Assembly (NCBI GenBank): GCA_965365445.1
Contig: CBDUBS010000101.1
Span: 1-12,485 of the forward strand
From: CBDUBS01 sp965365445
GTDB lineage: Bacteria > Bacteroidota > Rhodothermia > Rhodothermales > DASSAV01
Direction: 5' to 3'
Length of the DNA: 12,485 bases
The first letter of the stretch is position 1, and every line of letters begins with the position of its first letter. Shown here in pieces: positions 1-7,196 of this stretch. A program made the position numbers and the translations under genes. The notes below the pieces were generated by a model. The model made no database searches and was not told where the DNA came from. It worked only from the letters and a program-made list of their open reading frames with translations.

Positions 1-716
1 ACAGGGCTCCGGGCCCTTGGATTGAGGCCGCTCTCGATGAGCGCCAGGTACTTCAGTTCGTCGGGCGTTTCTTCTTCCATCAGGATCTGCTCGATCATGG
101 GGAAGTACGTCTCCGACCGGCGAAGCCACACGTTTACGTGCCGATCCGGATTTCGCTTCAGGAACGCCATCGAAGATTCCACGAATCGGTTTACGGTCAT
201 CGGAACGGTCGTTTGCAGCGTGGGAGCCTCCGGCAGTACGACATCCTCCAGCAACGGCTCATCGAGGTCGTTCAGGGCTGTGAACAGGCTGTCCCGGAAT
301 CCGAATATCTCCCCACGGGGCGGTAGTGGAAAAGCAGGGGGTTCACCGAAATGTTTTTCGTACTCGGCGGCTACCGCCTTTGCCAGTTCCGACAGGCGGC
401 TGTTTCCGGCCGCACCCGGCAATTGCAACAGGGCCTCGATTTCCTCGACCTCTGCATTCAGATACCTGCCGACGGCGGCATTATCGCCGCGGGCTTTCGC
501 TTCGAGTACGGCGGCCTGTATTTCGTAAATGCTTCCGATGCGCCGGTAGAGGCCCGGATCGGCATCGGAGCCCGGCACGGGTTGCTGTGCCACTCCCGTA
601 TAGCCTGCCAGAGACCGGAAGGCAAGGGGGTGGCCGGATTTCGCCGCTATAATGAATGCGTACACAACCGACGACACTACGACGATAAAAAACAACACCC
701 GATGCATCGCTCTCAT
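1..716 (-). CDS. MltD-like lytic murein transglycosylase, N-terminal part, cut by left edge
   Basis: Reading the minus strand from the ATG at 716 gives 238 open codons that run off the left end. Residues about 5-25 (RVLFFIVVVSSVVYAFIIAA) form a hydrophobic segment after a basic start, so this is a signal peptide or membrane anchor. A charged, probably helical stretch follows at about 55-180. The last 60 residues hold the family hallmark: FLKRNPDRHVNVWLRRSE, then YFPMIEQIL, then ELKYLALIESGLNPRARS. In SLT-domain enzymes the Glu of the IESG motif is the catalytic acid, here Glu228. Such enzymes cleave the MurNAc-GlcNAc bond of peptidoglycan in the periplasm; MltD proteins usually carry C-terminal LysM repeats, which would lie outside the window. 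A second ATG at 707 is an alternative start: GGGAG lies only one base from the 716 ATG but ten bases from the 707 ATG. Transcription diverges from the gene at 1225. The family call is firm; the exact subfamily is less so. Confidence 0.87.
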   Translation of the reverse strand, partial: MRAMHRVLFFIVVVSSVVYAFIIAAKSGHPLAFRSLAGYTGVAQQPVPGSDADPGLYRRIGSIYEIQAAVLEAKARGDNAAVGRYLNAEVEEIEALLQLPGAAGNSRLSELAKAVAAEYEKHFGEPPAFPLPPRGEIFGFRDSLFTALNDLDEPLLEDVVLPEAPTLQTTVPMTVNRFVESSMAFLKRNPDRHVNVWLRRSETYFPMIEQILMEEETPDELKYLALIESGLNPRARSP

Positions 717-966
717 ACTCCCGTCCGTAGCTGAGCAGCCGGTTAATGCCACTCGAACCCATGATTTGTTTACTTCCCGGGGCATTTTCCTTGCTCTGCA
801 AATCAGATCCGCAACAAGGGGCCCGCTTTCGTCATGCCAGAGGCCAAACACCGTGCCCTTCCCTCTGTGCCGTCTCGGGGCGCTGCATCGGCTCGGAATC
901 GGTCGAACAAAAAGAACCTTTGAATAATGCGGCCAGGGACCTCCACGGTGTGCCTGCCGCCGGCGA

Positions 967-993
967 GACTATTGCCCCCGAGGACGAATAGTC
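967..993. repeat. 7-base inverted repeat, GACTATT-N13-AATAGTC
   Basis: The arms at 967-973 and 987-993 are perfect reverse complements with a 13-base spacer, in the divergent intergenic region. There is no run of T after the right arm, so it is a poor terminator. It could be a dyad operator or a weak RNA hairpin. No protein can be assigned to it. Confidence 0.4.
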
Positions 994-1040
994 GTAATTA
1001 CTGAGCGTATGAACGGGTAGGCTTGCGTTTATTCAGTTTT

Positions 1041-1052
1041 AAAAGCGCTTTT
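1041..1052. repeat. Perfect 12-base palindrome AAAAGCGCTTTT
   Basis: A continuous perfect palindrome lies 172 bases before the start codon at 1225, in an AT-rich patch (TTTATTCAGTTTT just upstream). An AT-rich patch with a dyad in an otherwise GC-rich intergenic region is a reasonable place for a promoter/operator, but no matching promoter boxes are clear. Confidence 0.35.
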
Positions 1053-1142
1053 GCCTTAATGCCCCTGGCAAAACTTCCCACGAAGGGTTCTGAGGATCTG
1101 CCGGGCACAGCCGGAGATGCGTTTTGTCGGGGATTCTCAATC

Positions 1143-1180
1143 CTGAACGATCTCTGCTTATCGGTACTCCGATGGATCAG
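1143..1180 (+). other. Possible leader hairpin upstream of the tyrosine phenol-lyase-like gene
   Basis: The core is ATCGG-TACT-CCGAT at 1160-1173, a perfect 5-base stem with a 4-base loop. Outer segments CTGA..GATC (1143-1152) and GATCAG (1175-1180) can also pair, with a two-base bulge and an internal loop. It lies 45 bases before the ATG at 1225. No T run follows, so it is not a standard terminator; a 5' UTR structure is the best guess. Confidence 0.3.
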
Positions 1181-1224
1181 CGGAAATTCGTTCGGGGGCC
1201 TCACTATCCATTTTCCCGAAAATC

Positions 1225-2670
1225 ATGAAGATCAAACTCTCCGACGGCAGCGAGATTCCCATGGAAATGCACAAGGTTCGGATCGTTCAGGCATCCAACC
1301 TTGCTCCGGTCGGCCGCCGTCGACAGGCCATTGAAGAAGCCGGTTACAATACGTTCCTGTTGCGCACCCGGGACATCTTCATGGATATGCTTACCGACAG
1401 TGGAACCAATGCCATGAGCGACAATCAGCTTGCCGCCATGATGGTTTCCGATGATGCCTATGCCGGTTCCGAAAGCTTTTACCGTCTGGCCGATACCATC
1501 AAGGAGTATTTCGGCTTCAACTACGTCCTTCCGGTTCATCAGGGGCGAGCGGCTGAAAACCTCATCGCGGGCATATTCGTGAAGCAGGGCGATGTGGTGC
1601 CGATGAACTACCATTTCACCACTACCCGCGCGCACTTCGAGATGCGGGGAGGGACGGTGCTCGAAATATTTACCGACGAAGCTTTGAACACGGATAGTAT
1701 CGACCCCTTCAAAGGGAATATCGATTTGAATAAGCTTCAGGACGTAGTCGAGACGTATGGACCGGCCCGCATTTCATTTATCCGCATGGAGGCTACCACG
1801 AATCTCATCGGCGGGCAGCCTTTCTCGCTTGCGAATCTGAAGGGGGTCAAGGAGATTGCATCCCGGCATGGAATCCCCCTCGTGGTCGATGCGAGCCTGA
1901 TTTCGGAGAATGCATACCTCATCAAAATGCGGGAGGAAGCCTATCACGACGCATCCATACGGGATATCATAGGGGAGATTATGGGCCTCGCCGATTTGAT
2001 GTACCTCTCGGCACGAAAAAGCTGTAGCGTTCGCGGCGGCCTCATCGCGACGAACGATAAGGCGCATTACGACGCTATCCTCCCCTGGTTGCCCGTATAT
2101 GAAGGCTTCCTTACGTATGGCGGTATGTCTACCAAGGAGGTGGAAGCCATGGCCGTGGGTATCCGAGAGATGATGGATGTGAACGTGGCCGGCGCGTCCG
2201 TCGATTTTATCCGATACTTCGCCGAGCGCCTCATCGAGCGGGGCGTGCCGGTCGTCACGCCGCCCGGCGGCCTTGCCTGCCACCTCGATGCCGCCCGTTT
2301 TCTGCCTCACCTCGGGTCTTTCGATTATCCGGCCGGTGCGCTCACGGCGGCTGTATACATCGCCTCCGGTATTCGCAGCATGGAGCGTGGCACCGTCTCG
2401 ATGGATCGGGATAAGGAAGGAAATGAAGTACCTTCCGATCTGGAGCTGGCCCGGCTCGCCGTGCCGCGCCGGGTGTATACCATGTCGCACATCCAGTATG
2501 CCGTAGACCGTATAGCCTGGCTGTATGAGCACCGAGACCTGGTGAAGGGCTTACGATTCGTCGAGGAGCCGCCCGTCCTCCGGTTCTTTTTCGGAAAAAT
2601 GTCCGCTGTCGACGGGTGGGATGTGGATCTGGCCCGGGCTTTCGAGGAGCGATTCGGCGCCGAATGCTGA
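1225..2670 (+). CDS. Tyrosine phenol-lyase/tryptophanase-family PLP beta-eliminating lyase
   Basis: 481 residues, collinear with tyrosine phenol-lyase (TPL) from near residue 20 on. Blocks close to TPL are AGYNTFLL, LTDSGTNAMSD, DDAYAGSESFY, HFTTTR, FKGNIDL, GGQPFSLAN, RSMERG and RRVYT. Known members are cytosolic and split tyrosine or tryptophan to pyruvate, ammonia and phenol or indole. By alignment from memory, key residues kept are Tyr79 (TPL Tyr71), Asn193 (Asn185), Asp222 (Asp214, pyridine nitrogen), Lys265 (Lys257, Schiff base), Arg388 (Arg381, phenol specificity) and Arg410 (Arg404, carboxylate). SMERG, rather than the VEIG of TnaA, favours TPL-like specificity. Oddities: TPL Arg217, which contacts the PLP O3', is Leu225; the SGKKD block is SARKS; and the following Asn-Ile is a single Arg270. 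The true reaction is therefore uncertain. The ATG at 1225 has no good ribosome binding site, but the family alignment supports it. An acyl-CoA ligase follows after about 100 bases. Confidence 0.88.
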   Translation: MKIKLSDGSEIPMEMHKVRIVQASNLAPVGRRRQAIEEAGYNTFLLRTRDIFMDMLTDSGTNAMSDNQLAAMMVSDDAYAGSESFYRLADTIKEYFGFNYVLPVHQGRAAENLIAGIFVKQGDVVPMNYHFTTTRAHFEMRGGTVLEIFTDEALNTDSIDPFKGNIDLNKLQDVVETYGPARISFIRMEATTNLIGGQPFSLANLKGVKEIASRHGIPLVVDASLISENAYLIKMREEAYHDASIRDIIGEIMGLADLMYLSARKSCSVRGGLIATNDKAHYDAILPWLPVYEGFLTYGGMSTKEVEAMAVGIREMMDVNVAGASVDFIRYFAERLIERGVPVVTPPGGLACHLDAARFLPHLGSFDYPAGALTAAVYIASGIRSMERGTVSMDRDKEGNEVPSDLELARLAVPRRVYTMSHIQYAVDRIAWLYEHRDLVKGLRFVEEPPVLRFFFGKMSAVDGWDVDLARAFEERFGAEC

Positions 2671-2768
2671 GAAGCCGCCGGGTGGAACAGCCTCGCATGA
2701 GGTACGTTCTGCCCGGTTGTTTCCTTTCCCGGCCGGTCGCCTGAAACCGGACTGCATTCGTGCTTCGT

Positions 2769-4463
2769 ATGAAATTCGACCTCCCCGAGTACACCCTCGA
2801 CCGATTCTTCGATCGCGTCGTAGCGAAGTATGCTTCCCGCCCCTCGCTTGCCCTGGTAGGCGAAACGCCCATGACGTATGCGGAACTGGGCGAGCGGGTG
2901 CGATCCGCCCGGAATCGGTTGCAGGCAATGGGCATCCGGCGCCACGACCACGTCGCCCTGCTCGGGAAGGCCTCTCCCGACTGGGCGATCAGTTTTCTGG
3001 CTGTTACTACCATGGGAGCCGTCGTCGTGCCGATTCTGGATGAGTTTCCGGAGGCGGACATCGACCACGTCATCACGCATTCCGACTCGGTTGCCGTCAT
3101 CATCGAGGAACGGCTTTTCCGCAGTCTGTTTCTGCCATCGCTGGAGCGCGGGCGTCTCGTATTGAATCCGGCGACGCTCGAACCCTACTTTGCCGCCCCT
3201 TCCGGCACGCTGCTCGATCCGCTGGCCCATCTGCCCGAACGCATGAAAAAGGCCTGGGAGCGGGCCTGGACCGTTCCCACTCCGTCGCCCTCCATCCGTG
3301 AGGACGATCTTGCCGAAATCATCTATACGTCAGGCACGACCGGACACTCGAAAGGGGTAATGCTTACCCATCGTAACCTGGTCAGCAACCTGTTCGAAGG
3401 TCCCGATCTGCTGGGCGTGATTGACGAGAACAGTGTCATTCTCTCGTTTCTTCCGCTGGCCCATACGTTCGGGTCCACCAGCGGATTTCTCTCTATTATC
3501 TACCGGGGGGCGTCCATTTATTTCCTCGGCAAGAAACCGGCCCCCAAGCTGCTCATGGAGGCCATGCAGGAGGTGCGCCCGACCATCATAGGCTCGGTGC
3601 CTCTGGTGTTCGAAAAAATATTCCATAAGCAGGTGCAACCCACGCTGCGCGATCGGCGACTGCTTCGCCTGCTCACCCGAAGCACCCTCGGTCGTAAACT
3701 GGTTTACCGTCTCGTAGGGCGGCGCATAAATAAAGCCCTTGGCGGGCGGTTGAAATGCGCCATCATTGGAGGAGCCGGGCTAAACCCCGACGTGGAGCAA
3801 TTTCTGCGGGAAGGAGGGGTGCCGTATTCCGTGGGGTACGGGATGACGGAGTGCTCTCCGCTCATTACGTTTTCGGCCATCGGTGCGGCTCCCCTGGGTT
3901 CGTCCGGGCACGCCATATCGGGCGTAACCCTACGGATCGAGGATCCGGACCCTCGTACCGGTATCGGGGAAATACTCGTCAGAGGACCGAACGTGATGTC
4001 GGGATACTACAAAAACGATGCGGAGACCCGGCGCTCATTCACTTCCGACGGCTTTCTCATAACCGGAGATCGCGGATACGTAGATGAAAAAGGGTACCTG
4101 TTCATCAAGGGAAGGTCGAAGAACGTCATCATCGGGCCGTCCGGAGAAAACGTTTATCCCGAGACCATCGAAGAAAAGCTGAACGGCTGCCCGGAAATAG
4201 AGGAATCGCTGGTTTATGAGTCCGGTGGCCGATTGGTTGCCCGGGTGCTTCCCGATTACAACTACCTGCAACACATCATGGGCGAAGCCGAAGCGGCGGC
4301 CGGCGGCATCACCCGTTCGCTCGAAGAAGTCCGAACGTCCGTCAACAGGCAGCTTTCCTCCGGCGCCCGGCTTCAGAAAATCATCGAGCAAACGGAGCCC
4401 TTCGTTAAAACCGCCACGAACAAGATCAAGCGGTATCTCTATACCGAGCACGATACGCTATAA
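2769..4463 (+). CDS. AMP-forming acyl-CoA ligase (long-chain fatty-acid type)
   Basis: 564 residues from the ATG at 2769; a GTG at 2760 in the same frame would add three residues, and neither has a clear ribosome binding site. This is an ANL-superfamily adenylating enzyme that makes an acyl-AMP and then an acyl-CoA thioester in the cytosol. Motifs in order: phosphate-binding YTSGTTGHSKG (186-196), YGMTECSP (357-364), TGDRGY (432-437), GRSKNVI hinge region, the GENVYPE block, and KTATNKIKR near the C-terminus with Lys552 as the adenylation lysine. The length and the GRSKNVIIGPSGENVYPE block resemble the long-chain ligases common in Bacteroidota. The substrate cannot be read from sequence; fatty acid is favoured by family and by the beta-oxidation genes downstream. 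It is clearly diverged from the second ligase at 5268, so this is not a recent tandem copy. It lies 98 bases after the PLP lyase and may be co-transcribed with it. Confidence 0.87.
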   Translation: MKFDLPEYTLDRFFDRVVAKYASRPSLALVGETPMTYAELGERVRSARNRLQAMGIRRHDHVALLGKASPDWAISFLAVTTMGAVVVPILDEFPEADIDHVITHSDSVAVIIEERLFRSLFLPSLERGRLVLNPATLEPYFAAPSGTLLDPLAHLPERMKKAWERAWTVPTPSPSIREDDLAEIIYTSGTTGHSKGVMLTHRNLVSNLFEGPDLLGVIDENSVILSFLPLAHTFGSTSGFLSIIYRGASIYFLGKKPAPKLLMEAMQEVRPTIIGSVPLVFEKIFHKQVQPTLRDRRLLRLLTRSTLGRKLVYRLVGRRINKALGGRLKCAIIGGAGLNPDVEQFLREGGVPYSVGYGMTECSPLITFSAIGAAPLGSSGHAISGVTLRIEDPDPRTGIGEILVRGPNVMSGYYKNDAETRRSFTSDGFLITGDRGYVDEKGYLFIKGRSKNVIIGPSGENVYPETIEEKLNGCPEIEESLVYESGGRLVARVLPDYNYLQHIMGEAEAAAGGITRSLEEVRTSVNRQLSSGARLQKIIEQTEPFVKTATNKIKRYLYTEHDTL

Positions 4464-4478
4464 GCCGTATAGGCTTTT
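4462..4478 (+). terminator. Weak hairpin with short T run after the first ligase
   Basis: AAGCC (4462-4466) pairs with GGCTT (4472-4476) around a GTATA loop and runs into TTTT (4475-4478). The hairpin overlaps the stop codon. The stem is only five pairs, so termination would be weak; it may simply mark the end of the first transcription unit before the tetR operon. Confidence 0.3.
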
Positions 4479-4547
4479 CCAGATGCGTATAACAACTTTG
4501 TTTCAATGAGAAGGGACCAGCCCCCGAAATAGTCCGGTTCAAGAAAG

Positions 4548-4564
4548 ACTTAACAGCGTTAAGT
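4548..4564. promoter_or_regulatory. 17-base palindrome, probable TetR-family operator
   Basis: ACTTAAC-AGC-GTTAAGT has two perfect 7-base arms around a 3-base centre and ends 25 bases before the GTG of the TetR-family gene. TetR-family repressors bind dyads of this size and commonly regulate their own promoter, so this is the natural candidate operator for autoregulation and for control of the operon behind it. I found no second copy in the window. The assignment to this regulator is inference from position. Confidence 0.6.
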
Positions 4565-4578
4565 AGCTTCATGATGGC

Positions 4579-4584
4579 AGAGGG
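4579..4584 (+). promoter_or_regulatory. Ribosome binding site AGAGGG deciding a GTG start
   Basis: AGAGGG sits five bases before the GTG at 4590. The ATG codons at 4571 and 4574 are in other frames, so the GTG with this site is the best start for the regulator. Confidence 0.6.
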
Positions 4585-4589
4585 TTGCT

Positions 4590-5228
4590 GTGGATTCGGA
4601 TCTGCGCAGAGAAATACTGGATGCTGCACGCCGTCTGCTCGTGACGGAAGGGTACAATAGCCTTTCAATGAGAAAGATTGCACGGGCGATCGGGTATAGC
4701 GCCACCTCGATCTACCTTCATTTTGATAGCAAGGAAGCGCTTTTTTTTACCCTGATCGAAGAGGGTATGGAGATGCTTTATCGGGGGCTGGTTCGCGCGG
4801 CGCGGGGGAGCACGTCTCCTGCGGAACGGCTGGAAAGGGTATGCGAGCGATACGTGCGCTTTGGTCTCGAAAATCCGGAGTACTACGAGATCATGTTCAT
4901 GGTGCATTCGGAAAAGCTGGGACGTTTTCCACCGGAGAAGTACAGACAGGCGCGCAAGGGCCTCGAATTGATCGCGGCCCTGCTCCGTGACGGGTCCCGG
5001 CGCCGGCAGTTCGAGGTGGAAGATCCGTTCATGGCGGCCGGTGTGATATGGTCTTCGCTGCATGGGGCCGTGGCGCTGCTGCTGGCCCGCCGACTGGATG
5101 CCGGGCTGGATACGAACGCTTTCGCCGATATGGCGGTTCGGGTGACCCTGCGCGGCTTTCTGATGCCCGAACCCCCGGCGCAACAGACTGAAAGCGCTTA
5201 CGATGCAAGGGCATTGTCCGAGCGGTAA
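4590..5228 (+). CDS. TetR-family transcriptional regulator, probable fatty-acid regulator
   Basis: 212 residues, starting at GTG. The N-terminal TetR DNA-binding domain is clear: an initial helix (REILDAARRLLVTEG, 8-21), then the helix-turn-helix SMRKIARAIGYSATSIYLHF at 26-45, followed by KEALF. The C-terminal ligand domain (about 60-195) is helical and hydrophobic, with YYEIMF near 91-96. The 17-residue tail after the last predicted helix (PEPPAQQTES...) looks disordered. Such proteins are homodimeric repressors released by a small ligand. As the first gene of a beta-oxidation operon this one most likely binds acyl-CoA, in the way of FadR of Bacillus and Thermus, which are also TetR-family; this role is inferred from context. 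A perfect palindrome lies 25 bases upstream. An uninterrupted run of eight T at 4741-4748 encodes Leu51-Phe53. The next gene starts 39 bases after the stop. Confidence 0.88.
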   Translation: MDSDLRREILDAARRLLVTEGYNSLSMRKIARAIGYSATSIYLHFDSKEALFFTLIEEGMEMLYRGLVRAARGSTSPAERLERVCERYVRFGLENPEYYEIMFMVHSEKLGRFPPEKYRQARKGLELIAALLRDGSRRRQFEVEDPFMAAGVIWSSLHGAVALLLARRLDAGLDTNAFADMAVRVTLRGFLMPEPPAQQTESAYDARALSER

Positions 5229-5267
5229 AAGGCTTCCCATTCATTAGACGCCCCTGGGGTACATCCT

Positions 5268-7175
5268 ATGGTACAGGACATCTTTTCCGGGAAAGCGGAG
5301 ACCGGCACAGCCATACTGGGCAGGATGCTGCCCTCCCTACTGTACGAGGCGCACCGGAATTATCCGAATGACAACGCGCTCAACCAGCCTGTCGGTGATG
5401 AATGGGAAGCTTTCTCTCTGGAACGGTTCAAACAGGCTTCCGAGGAGTCGGCGATGGGCTTGCTCGATCTCGGTTTGCAGCGCGGAGATCGGGTGGCGCT
5501 TTTCATGGAAAGCGATGTGTACTTCTGCATCGCCGATATGGGATGCCTGATAGCCGGGCTCGTTGACGTTCCGGTATATCTCACGTATGCACAGGAGTCC
5601 ATACAGTATGTTCTGAACCATTCAGGAGCGCGGGTGCTGTTCACCTCGAGTCTGGCCCACCTCCGGAAAATCGAATCCTTGTTGCCCCGGCTGCCTCACT
5701 TGCAGTGTATCGTCGTGGCGGAAATGGAGGAGTCCGGCGAGCCCCTCGTTGTACCGACCCACATCGAGATTCAATCGCTCGATCGAATGCGCGAAAAAGG
5801 ACGAAGCAGGCTGGAGGCCGATCATAAGGCCCTCGGCGGGCTTCTGGAAGCCATCAATCCGCATGATCTCGCCACCATCATTTATACCAGCGGGACTACA
5901 GGGCAGCCAAAGGGGGTAATGCTGTCTCACGAGAATATTTCCTACAATGCGCTTACGGCATTTTCCGGCATGTCCGACTATCGCCCCGGCGCCGGTGGAG
6001 AAGTCGTAATTTCATTCCTGCCTCTGACGCATGTGTTCGCCCGGAGCCTTCACTACGGGTTCCTGGCCTACGGTTCGTCTGTTTATTTCAGCAAACCCGA
6101 AACGCTCTCCAGGGACCTCGGGATGGTACGCCCGACGATTTTCGCTTCCGTACCCCGCGTACTTGAGAAGGTGTACACCCGGATTCGAGAGAAAACGACG
6201 CAATTAACCGGCATCAAGCGCTTTCTGCTGGTCTGGGCGTTGCGTCTGGCTGCTTCGTATCGCATCGGAGAGCCGATCGGCGGCTGGCGCCGCCTTCAGT
6301 TGAAGGCGGCCGACCGGCTCGTTTTCAAAAAGTGGCGGGCCGCCCTCGGAGGTCGCGTGAAATACATTATCAGCGGCGGAGCGGCCCTGAGCGCCGACCT
6401 GACCAACATCTTCGGAGCCGCCGGGGTTACCATCCTTCAGGGATACGGTCTCACCGAAACGAGCCCGGTCATCGCATTCAACCGACCGGGCCGAAACCGG
6501 CCGGGTACGGTAGGGGAGCCGCTGCCCGGACTGGAGATTCGGACGGCTTCCGACGGCGAGATCCTCACCCGGGGCCCCCACGTCATGAAGGGGTACTTCA
6601 AGGACGAGTTCATGACCCGAGAGGTAATCGACACGGAAGGATGGCTCCATACCGGCGACATCGGGGAAATTTCTCCGGATGGTTATCTGCGTATTACAGA
6701 CCGAAAAAAGGACCTGTTCAAGCTTTCTACGGGCAAGTACGTAATACCGCAGGTACTCGAAAGTCGGCTCGTCATGGAGCCGCTCGTAGAGCAAGCAGTA
6801 ATCGTCGGGACAGACCATAAGTTTTGTGCAGCCCTCCTTTTTCCCGAGCAGGATGCGTTGAAAGCCCTGGCCCGCTCGCTCGACCTCGATGCGGGGGAGG
6901 GTGTGGGTGCGCTCGTCTGTCGGCCTGAAATCAAGGCCCGCTACCAGGAACTGATCGAGCGGGCCAACGAGGGCATCGATCCGTGGTCAACCATAAAGAG
7001 GTTCCGGCTCATTCCGGATCAGGTAACCATCGAAAGTGGATTGCTTACCCCGACCATGAAGCTTCGGAGGGCGCAGCTCCGGACCCGATATGCCGCTGAA
7101 ATCGAAGCGATGTACGCCGAGGCGGATAACGATACCGGGCACGATATGGCCGATCTCGCCCCATCGGTTCACTGA
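5268..7175 (+). CDS. Long-chain acyl-CoA synthetase (AMP-forming, FadD15/FAA-like)
   Basis: 635 residues, usual for the longer LC-FACS group. It activates long-chain fatty acids to acyl-CoA using ATP and is the entry step for the downstream pathway; such enzymes work at the inner face of the membrane. Motifs in order: YTSGTTGQPKG (206-216), YGLTETSPV (393-401), HTGDIG (Asp464), ITDRKKDLFKLSTGKYV hinge block, and LTPTMKLRR with Lys598 as the catalytic lysine. The ITDRKKDLFKLSTGKYVIP block and the LTPTMKLRR ending are typical of the LC-FACS group and differ from the first ligase at 2769. The ATG start has GGGG about eight bases upstream, and an AMP-ligase N-terminal domain begins soon after. 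The tail beyond residue 615 is acidic and likely disordered. It is preceded by tetR (39 bases) and followed by the acyl-CoA dehydrogenase (21 bases). Confidence 0.91.
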   Translation: MVQDIFSGKAETGTAILGRMLPSLLYEAHRNYPNDNALNQPVGDEWEAFSLERFKQASEESAMGLLDLGLQRGDRVALFMESDVYFCIADMGCLIAGLVDVPVYLTYAQESIQYVLNHSGARVLFTSSLAHLRKIESLLPRLPHLQCIVVAEMEESGEPLVVPTHIEIQSLDRMREKGRSRLEADHKALGGLLEAINPHDLATIIYTSGTTGQPKGVMLSHENISYNALTAFSGMSDYRPGAGGEVVISFLPLTHVFARSLHYGFLAYGSSVYFSKPETLSRDLGMVRPTIFASVPRVLEKVYTRIREKTTQLTGIKRFLLVWALRLAASYRIGEPIGGWRRLQLKAADRLVFKKWRAALGGRVKYIISGGAALSADLTNIFGAAGVTILQGYGLTETSPVIAFNRPGRNRPGTVGEPLPGLEIRTASDGEILTRGPHVMKGYFKDEFMTREVIDTEGWLHTGDIGEISPDGYLRITDRKKDLFKLSTGKYVIPQVLESRLVMEPLVEQAVIVGTDHKFCAALLFPEQDALKALARSLDLDAGEGVGALVCRPEIKARYQELIERANEGIDPWSTIKRFRLIPDQVTIESGLLTPTMKLRRAQLRTRYAAEIEAMYAEADNDTGHDMADLAPSVH

Positions 7176-7187
7176 GGCATCAGAAAA

Positions 7188-7192
7188 GAGGG
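7188..7192 (+). promoter_or_regulatory. Strong ribosome binding site GAGGG before the acyl-CoA dehydrogenase
   Basis: GAGGG lies four bases before the ATG at 7197, with a purine run before it. It fixes that start and shows that the unusual N-terminal extension is really translated. An overlapping ATG at 7193 is out of frame. Confidence 0.6.
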
Positions 7193-7196
7193 ATGT

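Larger units (their letters stand above)
717..1224. other. 508-base divergent intergenic region, no convincing gene
   Basis: This stretch separates the minus-strand transglycosylase from the plus-strand tyrosine phenol-lyase-like gene, so it should carry both promoters. Short open frames here have arginine/proline-rich, low-complexity translations, no recognisable motif and no ribosome binding site. I saw no tRNA fold. A GGTTCGAGT string near 757 on the minus strand resembles a T-loop, but its flanks do not pair. The region holds three inverted repeats, listed separately (967-993, 1041-1052, 1143-1180). I could not find a clear promoter of either the sigma-70 type or the Bacteroidota TTG/TAnnTTTG type. 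At about 200 bases from repeat to start, a structured 5' leader on the downstream gene is possible but unproven. Confidence 0.6.

Noticed and set aside
22..734. Three overlapping plus-strand open frames at the left end
   Set aside because: They are opposite the minus-strand transglycosylase, whose SLT motif and signal segment are clear. Their translations are Arg/Ser-rich without motifs.
740..790. Possible tRNA T-arm (GGTTCGAGT) on the minus strand
   Set aside because: The bases around the loop do not pair as a T-stem and no acceptor or anticodon arm can be built.
998..1334. Small open frames on both strands in and just after the intergenic region
   Set aside because: No ribosome binding site, no recognisable motif, and the plus-strand one runs into the PLP lyase gene out of frame.
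2733..2750. Inverted repeat CCGGT-N8-ACCGG between the PLP lyase and the first ligase, considered as a terminator or operator
   Set aside because: The stem is five bases, there is no T run, and CCGG repeats are expected by chance in this GC-rich sequence.
2325..3230. A 301-codon minus-strand open frame across the end of the PLP lyase and start of the first ligase
   Set aside because: It crosses two well-supported plus-strand genes and the gap between them, has an Arg/Ser-rich translation and no motif.
5237..5250. CATTCATTAG before the acyl-CoA synthetase, considered as a FadR-type half site
   Set aside because: No second half site with the right spacing follows, so it is only a partial resemblance to the Bacillus FadR box.
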